From contig JAISWY010000326.1 in assembly GCA_031270925.1 (NCBI GenBank), positions 1-6,907 of the forward strand: a stretch of DNA of 6,907 nucleotides, read 5' to 3'. The notes beneath the pieces were generated by a model that was not told the origin of the DNA, did no database searches, and saw only the letters and a list, made by a program, of their open reading frames with translations. The DNA is from Candidatus Symbiothrix sp. (GTDB lineage: Bacteria > Bacteroidota > Bacteroidia > Bacteroidales > Azobacteroidaceae). The stretch's first letter is position 1, and each line of letters begins with the position of its first letter. The position numbers were made by a program, and so were the translations under genes. Of this stretch, positions 1 through 6,907 are shown piece by piece.

Positions 1-161
<161 letters not shown>

Positions 162-179
162 TTAATATATTTAATAATT

Positions 180-207
180 CTCAATTCTCAACTCTCAATT
201 CTCAACT
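180..207. repeat. 7-bp tandem repeat, four units, across the atpB stop codon
   Basis: On the minus strand the sequence reads AGTTGAG AATTGAG, twice in a row, so it is a perfect 14-bp direct repeat made of four near-identical 7-mers (RRTTGAG, with A or G at the second position). The first two units hold the last atpB codons and the TGA stop (195-197). The other two lie in the atpB-atpE spacer, followed by a decayed partial copy (AATTATT). A period of 7 is not a multiple of 3, so gain or loss of one unit could alter the last codons of atpB or the spacer length. Confidence 0.9.
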
Positions 208-1277
208 GCCTTATGATGCGGTTCTATTTGCGCCAAACCGATAAACACAGCCGACAACATGGTAAACACATAAGCCTGCACGTATGCTACCAATAATTCG
301 ATAAAATCAATAAAAACCGTCATCACAACCGAGAAGGCCGACATCAAAGTGTTGCCGAGCGTTCCCATCGAAACGGTTAGAAAAACGATGGATACCAATC
401 CCAATACGATGGAATGTCCCGCTAAAATGTTCGCAAACAAACGTACCATCAAAGCAAACGGTTTGGTAAAAATGCCTATCAATTCGATAACCGGAATAAT
501 GGGTGGTATTTTCAACCATACCGGTACATCCGGCCAAAAAATTTCTTTCCAATATTCTTTTGTTCCGAAAACATTGACAATAACAAAAGTAAAAACAGCC
601 AAAGTAAATGTAATGGCGATATTGCCCGTTACATTGGCTCCACCCGGAAAAACAGGTATCAATCCGATTAAGTTATTGATAATGATGAAGAAAAACACCG
701 TTAACAAATAAGGTGTATAACGAGCATAATTTTTCCCGATACACGGTTTGATAACATCGTCCACAAGGCTCATAATCAGCAATTCCATAAAAGCGACAAA
801 TCCTTTGGGCGACGATTCTTCCGGCTTTCCCAAACGTTTTTTATACCAACCGGCACAAGATAATACCAAGATTATCAATATAATACTGCTCATCAATAAA
901 GCTACCGCATTTTTCGTCAACGAAAAGTCCCATGGACGGACAATTTCGCCGTTAGCTAAAGTTTCCACTATTTTACCTTTGTAATCTCCGTCTTGTGCGA
1001 TGCTAAAACCGTGGTACGATTCGTGTCCGTGATGAAAACGGGCGGATGAAAACAGATGCCAACCGCCTTCTTCGCTCTTTACAATCACCGGCAAGGGAAT
1101 GGAAATATGCGTATGATTGAATGAAGTTATATGCCAATCGTAGGCGTCGCCCACGTGTTCGAGAATCATGGCATTCACATCCAATTCTTCGGCCGGAGCT
1201 TCGTGCGAATTTTGAGCATCAACCACTAATACGCTACATATCAGCAATAAACAAATTATGTATTTATTTCTTTTCAT
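195..1277 (-). CDS. atpB: F-type ATP synthase subunit a
   Basis: Encodes the Fo stator subunit (360 residues) that forms the two proton half-channels next to the c-ring. The C-terminal part is clearly conserved. The motif FALMVRLFANILAGH (274-288) holds the essential arginine, Arg279, and AYVQAYVFTMLSAVFI (331-346) holds the conserved Gln334. Hydrophobic helices are visible at about 124-143, 190-209, 217-237, 258-272, 282-305 and 312-349. As in other Bacteroidota, the protein is about 90 residues longer than the E. coli subunit. It starts with a signal peptide (residues 1-21, cleavage likely before Gln22) and then has an exported domain rich in histidine (His41, 49, 55, 57, 74, 82, 83, 85, 89). 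The start ATG lies inside the end of the preceding small membrane-protein gene (14-nt overlap), which suggests coupled translation. Confidence 0.97.
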   Translation of the reverse strand: MKRNKYIICLLLICSVLVVDAQNSHEAPAEELDVNAMILEHVGDAYDWHITSFNHTHISIPLPVIVKSEEGGWHLFSSARFHHGHESYHGFSIAQDGDYKGKIVETLANGEIVRPWDFSLTKNAVALLMSSIILIILVLSCAGWYKKRLGKPEESSPKGFVAFMELLIMSLVDDVIKPCIGKNYARYTPYLLTVFFFIIINNLIGLIPVFPGGANVTGNIAITFTLAVFTFVIVNVFGTKEYWKEIFWPDVPVWLKIPPIIPVIELIGIFTKPFALMVRLFANILAGHSIVLGLVSIVFLTVSMGTLGNTLMSAFSVVMTVFIDFIELLVAYVQAYVFTMLSAVFIGLAQIEPHHKAVEN

Positions 1278-1590
1278 TCTTTTTCAGTCGTTTTTCTACT
1301 AAAGTCAAATACAGGGTATCAATGATTAAAAATAAACCATATAATACTCCCGACACTAAAATAAACCGTTTGGTTTCGACTTGAACCGTAAAAATATACA
1401 CCGCTAAAAAAGCGATAAACAAAAATATTTTTACTATTTTTAACAGCATATACAGCGAAAGTAACTGCCGCGGATTGGATGTGTTTTTCTTTTTACGGAC
1501 AATAAATATCGACGTTGATGTATAAGCTGCAAAGAACAGAAAAATGCCTGTCAGCCAATACCATGCTTGTATGTCGGTAAAAATCTTCAT
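1264..1590 (-). CDS. Small membrane protein of the ATP synthase operon, position of AtpI
   Basis: A 108-residue hydrophobic protein with three predicted membrane helices at about 11-31, 45-67 and 76-98. A basic loop (RKKKN, 32-36) follows the first helix, and the tail is highly charged (EKRLKKNEKK). There is no catalytic motif. Bacteroidota ATP synthase operons usually carry an uncharacterised small membrane-protein gene between atpC and atpB. By position it may play the role of AtpI, helping c-ring assembly or ion supply, but I see no clear AtpI sequence motif, so this is inference from context. The gene starts 4 nt after the atpC stop and overlaps atpB by 14 nt, so it is cotranslated within the operon. 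Confidence 0.85.
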   Translation of the reverse strand: MKIFTDIQAWYWLTGIFLFFAAYTSTSIFIVRKKKNTSNPRQLLSLYMLLKIVKIFLFIAFLAVYIFTVQVETKRFILVSGVLYGLFLIIDTLYLTLVEKRLKKNEKK

Positions 1591-1594
1591 CTTT

Positions 1595-1828
1595 TTATTC
1601 TACGCAAACGGTTACAATATTCTTTTTTGATTCTACGAAACCGCCTTCAACCTCGAAAACGCGCTCTTTATCCTTGTACCGGAAAACGATTTTCCCTTTA
1701 TTCAAACCGGAAATGATCGGCGCATGGCGTTCCAAAATGGTAAACGAGCCTTGTAAACCGGGTAATGTTACCGATTCGGCGTCGCCTTTGTAGAGCGTTT
1801 TTTCGGGGGAGATTATGTTTAGTTTCAT
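1595..1828 (-). CDS. atpC: F-type ATP synthase subunit epsilon, short form
   Basis: Encodes the epsilon subunit of the F1 central stalk, 77 residues. The N-terminal beta-sandwich is intact: LNIISPEKTLYKGDAESVTL (3-22), the loop LPGLQGSFTILERHAPIISG (22-41), and EVEGGFVESKKNIVTVCVE (59-77), which matches the GGFVE...VTV hallmark. The C-terminal helical hairpin (roughly 50 residues in E. coli epsilon), which inhibits ATP hydrolysis there, is absent. This is usual for Bacteroidota, whose epsilon proteins are about 80 residues, so it is not a truncation. The ATG shares four bases (ATGA, 1825-1828) with the stop of the upstream methyltransferase gene, which implies translational coupling. In most relatives atpC directly follows atpD; here the two are separated by that gene. 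Confidence 0.95.
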   Translation of the reverse strand: MKLNIISPEKTLYKGDAESVTLPGLQGSFTILERHAPIISGLNKGKIVFRYKDKERVFEVEGGFVESKKNIVTVCVE

Positions 1829-3378
1829 TTTTTTACTTTGATTTTAACTTTATCTGTATTATCAAATCCTTCATTATCATTTGCTTGAACTGCAATTTGA
1901 TATTCGCCTTCGGAAAATTTTTTCGTTTTTTTTCCTGTTTTATCTATCCAAATGTCGGGTTTAAAACCAACTTCTTCATCGTGTGAGAAATCCCAAGAAT
2001 AAAAATCTATGCCGTATTCGCTTTGGGCTTTGGCAATAAATTCGTACTCATCGTTGGTAATTGGATTTGCAGACAACGATACTTCCGGTTTTCTTATATA
2101 ATCTACAATATCACTCACTTTTACAAGTTTGATTATTGTATTATACTTATTTTTCAATGTTGCAATAAATTCTACAGCACCTCTTCCAAACGAAAAAGCA
2201 ATAAAATATCCGGTAATTTTTCCTTCCGCTACATTTTTTTCGTAAAGATTTTTGTCGAATTGCTGAATCGAAGCCCAAAAATTTTTAATTTTATTTACAT
2301 CAATATTATCAGAGCGTTTTACTTGAATTGGAATACCGTCTGTAGTTTTACCATCAATGCCTTGGTCGCTACGTTGTCTTTCATTAGAAATGCCGCCAAA
2401 TTGTTTTATTATCCAACTTTCAAATTCAAACGCTTCGGAATTTCTTAATATTTCGTAGTCGTATTTTCTTAAAATCAAGTCGTAGGGTTGTGAAAAAACA
2501 TTGTGTTGCTTTTTCAGTCGCAAATCGGACACTTTGATTGCCATTGCCGACAGGTCTATACCTATCCAATTTCTACCAAGTCGGTCGGCAACGGCAATAG
2601 TTGTTCCACCACCAACAAACGGGTCGAGAACGGTATCGCCTTCATTCGTTGCCAATTTTATAATTCTTTCCAACAATAATTCAGGTTTTTGCGTTGGGTA
2701 ACCAATTCTTTCGGGGTGGTTGCCGCGCAACATCGGAATATCTACCCAAACATCATTCAATGCCTCGCCTTTTTCCAAATATTCGTCAAGATATTTTTTG
2801 TACGGCTCAATGCCATTGGCTTGTCCGCGCGTTTCCCAAAACCATTCGCGTCCATCAGTATCTTTGTGAATTTTACGCCTCAACATCTTAACTCTGTCTT
2901 CTTTGTCCCAATCAAATTTTACATAATTTATTCGCATTTTTTCCGTTTTTCCATAGAAAAAAATACTGTCGTAGCGAGATTGAACTTTCTTTTCATTATA
3001 TTTTTCCCTGCCCTTATAATGCCAAATAATTTCATTTCTAAAATTATTTCTTCCAAATAATTTGTCCAGAATTTCCACGCGAATATTTGCATTTGCGTGC
3101 CAATCGCAATGCAAAAACATACTGCCCGTTGGTTTGAGTTTTTTGTACATTAACTCAACTCTTTCATAGAGCCAACTTATATAATTCTCTATATTGCCTT
3201 CAAAACGGTCTTCAAAACTGCGCACTTCTTCTTTATCACCCCAAATTACTTCGTAACTTTGGTTTGAAAAAAACGGTGGATCAAGATAAATCAAATCTAT
3301 TGAATTATCTTCAATTCCATTCAGCGCTTTCAAATTGTCGCCGAGTATAAGTTTATTTGTGAAACCGTTTTGAAACAT
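1825..3378 (-). CDS. Beta-class DNA methyltransferase fused to a Mrr-like PD-(D/E)XK nuclease domain
   Basis: A 517-residue single-chain restriction-modification-type protein. The N-terminal half is an amino-methyltransferase (N6-adenine or N4-cytosine) with beta-class motif order: motif IV DPPF at 33-36, GSMFLHCDWHAN at 85-96, a variable region at about 120-225 that probably recognises the target, YPTQKPELLLERII (227-240, motif X), then the SAM-binding motif I DPFVGGGTT (252-260) and WIGIDLSAMAI (271-281). The second part (about 315-430) matches Mrr-type nucleases: FESWIIKQFGG (319-329), GID with Asp342, and IQVKRS (351-356) with Gln352 and Lys354. A beta-rich tail (473-517, GEYQIAVQANDNEG) resembles an Ig/PKD-like cap. 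It probably methylates and cleaves DNA, or cleaves according to methylation state; specificity is unknown. It sits between atpD (21 nt upstream) and atpC (4-nt overlap). Parts are strongly AT-rich (2101-2160 has 13 G+C in 60), unlike atpD, which hints at horizontal transfer. All key motifs are intact. Confidence 0.9.
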   Translation of the reverse strand: MFQNGFTNKLILGDNLKALNGIEDNSIDLIYLDPPFFSNQSYEVIWGDKEEVRSFEDRFEGNIENYISWLYERVELMYKKLKPTGSMFLHCDWHANANIRVEILDKLFGRNNFRNEIIWHYKGREKYNEKKVQSRYDSIFFYGKTEKMRINYVKFDWDKEDRVKMLRRKIHKDTDGREWFWETRGQANGIEPYKKYLDEYLEKGEALNDVWVDIPMLRGNHPERIGYPTQKPELLLERIIKLATNEGDTVLDPFVGGGTTIAVADRLGRNWIGIDLSAMAIKVSDLRLKKQHNVFSQPYDLILRKYDYEILRNSEAFEFESWIIKQFGGISNERQRSDQGIDGKTTDGIPIQVKRSDNIDVNKIKNFWASIQQFDKNLYEKNVAEGKITGYFIAFSFGRGAVEFIATLKNKYNTIIKLVKVSDIVDYIRKPEVSLSANPITNDEYEFIAKAQSEYGIDFYSWDFSHDEEVGFKPDIWIDKTGKKTKKFSEGEYQIAVQANDNEGFDNTDKVKIKVKK

Positions 3379-3399
3379 TATTAACTTTTTGCGTATTAA

Positions 3400-4911
<1,512 letters not shown>

Positions 4912-4937
4912 TTATAATGCGTTTTTTTAATCGAGCG

Positions 4938-4945
4938 CAAAGGTA
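4938..4945 (-). promoter_or_regulatory. Candidate -7 promoter element for the atp operon
   Basis: The minus strand reads TACCTTTG, an exact match to the Bacteroidetes sigma-ABfr -7 consensus TAnnTTTG. It lies 35 nt upstream of the atpD ATG, which would give a leader of roughly 30 nt. No good TTTG is present at the usual -33 distance (the region reads ATTCC), so the upstream half is weak. This is the only plausible promoter seen for the whole minus-strand cluster. Confidence 0.6.
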
Positions 4946-4981
4946 GTAAATTATTTGAAAATTGGAATATTTAGTATTAGT

Positions 4982-5012
4982 TTTGTGCATAAAATAATAT
5001 TCAATAACTTTG
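4982..5012 (+). promoter_or_regulatory. Candidate Bacteroidetes promoter for the divergent Kelch/membrane regulator gene
   Basis: TTTG at 4982-4985 (-33 element) and TAACTTTG at 5005-5012 (-7 element, exact TAnnTTTG) are separated by 19 nt, which fits the Bacteroidetes primary sigma factor consensus. Transcription would start near 5018, leaving a leader of only about 15-18 nt before the ATG at 5035. The match of both boxes and of the spacing makes this stronger than the atpD promoter call. Confidence 0.7.
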
Positions 5013-5034
5013 CGTGATTAAAATTCATTTTTTC

Positions 5035-6907
5035 ATGTCATGCCAACGATTATTTTTCTTGTTGCCTCTTTGTCTGAATGCTCTTCTCATTCATTCCAAT
5101 ACAATATCGACCGGATTGTGGTTTCGTTCTCATGAATATTCATCGGAAAAACGAACCTCCTTAGCGCTTTGCCCGGAAAAACAGTTTCATTTTTCTTCGG
5201 GATTTGAATTAAGTTTTGATATACAATTAAGGAAAGAATTACACAATTACGGATATATATTCCGTATTATAGGGAATGACTCGGTTGCATTTGACCTGCT
5301 TTCCAATTTCAACGGGGGAAAACGCTCGCTTGTCCTGACCTATAGAAATAATTCGTCGATTCCTTTTGAAAGCGCCGACTTATCTGCCTATCGCTATGGG
5401 GAATGGGTTCCCGTAGTGTTCCGGTTAGATAGCCGGAAGAAGGAAATTACAGTCTCTTTCATGGGAAAAGAAATAAAATCCGCTTATCATTCTTCTGCAT
5501 TAAAATCGTTCCGCATTTTTTTCGGATATTGCGATTTCCAGCGATTCAAAAGCACGGAGGTTCCGCCCATGACGATAAAAAATATACGACTGCTTGATCA
5601 TCAAAAACGACAGATCGCATCGTGGGAGCTAAAAAAACATGGATTCAATATCTCTTACGATGATTTACATGATCTTCCGGCCATAGCCTGCAATCCCGTT
5701 TGGGAGGTCGATCGACATATTATATGGAAAAAGGAAAAAGCGTTTTCAGCTCCGGCGCATACACAGGTAGCGGGTAATCATGAAGAAGGTGTGGTTTATT
5801 TTGCCAATCAACAATTCATTTTAAAATATGATTTGGAGAAAAATAAAATGGATACGATTTTTCCCGCCGGAGGAAATCCGTATAAGGAACGGGCTAATCA
5901 GATGATTTATCATCCGTTTTATAACGAATTGTGGTCATACGATTTTGATAAGCAAACCATATCCCGTTATCTTTTTGACCGGAATCTCTGGACGAACGGA
6001 GATAAGGAATTGAAAAATCCTTTGTATTCGCAACACAATTCTTTTATTTCTCCGGCCGATTCCTGCTTGTATGTTTTCGGAGGATATGGAGAGTACCGGT
6101 ATAAAAACAGCTTGTTGAAAAAAGGCGTTTCGGGAAAATGGACGCTTGTTAATTATAAAGGATCAATTACGCCCCGTTTCTTGGCATCCGCCGGATTGAA
6201 AGGAAAGGATACTTTGCTATTGCTTGGAGGATACGGGCATCCTTCGGGAAAACAGGAGTTAGGCCCGGAAAATTATTATGATTTATACGAATTAGACCTG
6301 AAAAATTTTGTCATGTCGAAAAGATGGAAACTGAACGATATTTCTCGTGATTTTGTGCATGCAAACGCCATGATTATTGATGAGCAAACCAAGCAGGCTT
6401 TTTCCCTTTGTATTGATAACAACAAAACCAAAAGCTATATGATATTGAAATCGTTTGACTTATCGACAGGGGCAAATCATGAGTTTGCAGATACCATCCC
6501 TTGTACTTTTGATACCGTCAATTCTTTTTGTACTTTATATTACAACAAAAATAATAACCGCTTATATGCCATCAATCTTCATAATGATGAAGAAAAATCC
6601 GAAATCAAGGTATATTCCTTAGCGTGTCCGCCTTTTGATCCGAAGCAAATATACCAGTCGGAAAAAGATACGCATTTGGTTTTCGGAAATAAATATTGGA
6701 TAGCGGGAATTATTGCTTCTTTGCTGACTGTTTGCTTTTTTATTTTCCGTAATAGAAAAAATTCGCGACAAAAGAGGCTTGTAATATCCGAAATCAAGGA
6801 TGTTAATCTGGACAGGATTACGGTTAATGACAAAATCCCGTCGTCCGTTAATTTTATCGGCCGGTTTCAGGTTTTCGACAAAACAAAGGCGGATGTTACA
6901 TCCTTAT
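5035..6907 (+). CDS. Membrane-anchored LamG/Kelch sensor with a cytoplasmic regulator-like C-terminus (runs off the right edge)
   Basis: An uninterrupted frame of 624 codons with no stop before the window edge. Residues 1-21 form a signal peptide (FFLLPLCLNALLIHS). Residues about 45-200 form a beta-rich region resembling a LamG/concanavalin-like fold (FHFSSGFELSFDIQL; GEWVPVVFRLD; PMTIKNIRLLD). Residues about 240-530 look like a Kelch/beta-propeller: LYVFGGYGEYRYKNSL (345-360), DTLLLLGGYG (392-401) and YYDLYELDL (414-422) show the Gly-Gly and Tyr pattern. A single membrane helix (554-571) is followed by basic RNRKNSRQKR (572-581), so the N-terminus is periplasmic and the rest cytoplasmic. The last visible stretch, VNFIGRFQVFDKTKADVTSL (605-624), recalls the beginning of SARP/OmpR-like winged-helix domains in a Bacteroidota family with this architecture; that part is recall and inference because the domain is cut off. 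ATG 5035 is the first in frame after the TAA at 5005-5007. The likely role is a one-component transmembrane regulator; the ligand is unknown. Confidence 0.85.
   Translation, partial: MSCQRLFFLLPLCLNALLIHSNTISTGLWFRSHEYSSEKRTSLALCPEKQFHFSSGFELSFDIQLRKELHNYGYIFRIIGNDSVAFDLLSNFNGGKRSLVLTYRNNSSIPFESADLSAYRYGEWVPVVFRLDSRKKEITVSFMGKEIKSAYHSSALKSFRIFFGYCDFQRFKSTEVPPMTIKNIRLLDHQKRQIASWELKKHGFNISYDDLHDLPAIACNPVWEVDRHIIWKKEKAFSAPAHTQVAGNHEEGVVYFANQQFILKYDLEKNKMDTIFPAGGNPYKERANQMIYHPFYNELWSYDFDKQTISRYLFDRNLWTNGDKELKNPLYSQHNSFISPADSCLYVFGGYGEYRYKNSLLKKGVSGKWTLVNYKGSITPRFLASAGLKGKDTLLLLGGYGHPSGKQELGPENYYDLYELDLKNFVMSKRWKLNDISRDFVHANAMIIDEQTKQAFSLCIDNNKTKSYMILKSFDLSTGANHEFADTIPCTFDTVNSFCTLYYNKNNNRLYAINLHNDEEKSEIKVYSLACPPFDPKQIYQSEKDTHLVFGNKYWIAGIIASLLTVCFFIFRNRKNSRQKRLVISEIKDVNLDRITVNDKIPSSVNFIGRFQVFDKTKADVTSL

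Noticed and set aside
349..711. 120-codon open frame on the plus strand inside atpB
   Set aside because: It is fully antisense to well-conserved atpB, has no recognisable domain or promoter, and its composition follows from the atpB codons.
1595..1828. atpC as a truncated pseudogene because it lacks the C-terminal helices
   Set aside because: Bacteroidota epsilon subunits are normally about 80 residues and end after the same VTV strand.
2023..2448. 141-codon plus-strand open frame opposite the nuclease half of the methyltransferase gene
   Set aside because: Its Phe/Tyr/Ile-rich translation is what AT-rich antisense DNA gives; the opposite strand has clear catalytic motifs.
3379..3399. Target-site duplication or insertion scar flanking the inserted gene
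   Set aside because: The sequences before the two ATGs (AAAGTTAATAATG and AAAGTAAAAAAATG) are only loosely alike and A/T-rich; no clear direct repeat, inverted repeat, integrase or transposase is present.
6579..6833. 84-codon minus-strand open frame
   Set aside because: It lies opposite the Kelch/membrane regulator gene, whose frame is continuous and contains the membrane helix; the antisense product has no features.

Overview
The window looks like a chromosome segment from a member of the Bacteroidota, probably Bacteroidales. Four things point there. The F-type ATP synthase genes run in the phylum's order (beta, epsilon, small membrane protein, a, c). Subunit a carries a signal peptide and a His-rich exported N-terminus. 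Epsilon is very short, and beta has an extra segment before its QMNEPPG motif. Two promoters match the Bacteroidetes -7 element TAnnTTTG, and no clear Shine-Dalgarno sequences are visible.

Layout: positions 4902 down to 1 (minus strand) are one tightly packed transcription unit: atpD, then a DNA methyltransferase-nuclease fusion gene, atpC, a 108-residue membrane protein, atpB, and the start of atpE, which runs off the left edge. Spacings are short: 21 nt, a 4-nt ATGA overlap, 4 nt, a 14-nt overlap, and 45 nt. A 7-bp tandem repeat (four units) spans the atpB stop codon. Positions 4903-5034 are a divergent intergenic region with a promoter on each strand. From 5035 to the right edge (plus strand) there is one long open frame, cut off by the window end. 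It encodes a signal peptide, a LamG-like domain, Kelch-type repeats, one membrane helix and the start of a cytoplasmic domain that resembles a DNA-binding regulator.

How it fits together: atpD and atpC encode F1 subunits, while atpB and atpE encode the Fo proton path and rotor. The 108-residue protein sits where a small Fo assembly-type membrane protein is usually encoded. The unexpected element is the 517-residue restriction-modification-like gene placed between atpD and atpC. It is co-oriented, has no visible promoter of its own, and its stop codon overlaps the atpC start. Its low-GC stretches contrast with atpD, which suggests horizontal acquisition followed by a seamless fit into a core operon. 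The divergent gene appears to encode a membrane-spanning one-component sensor-regulator and is probably functionally separate from the ATP synthase.
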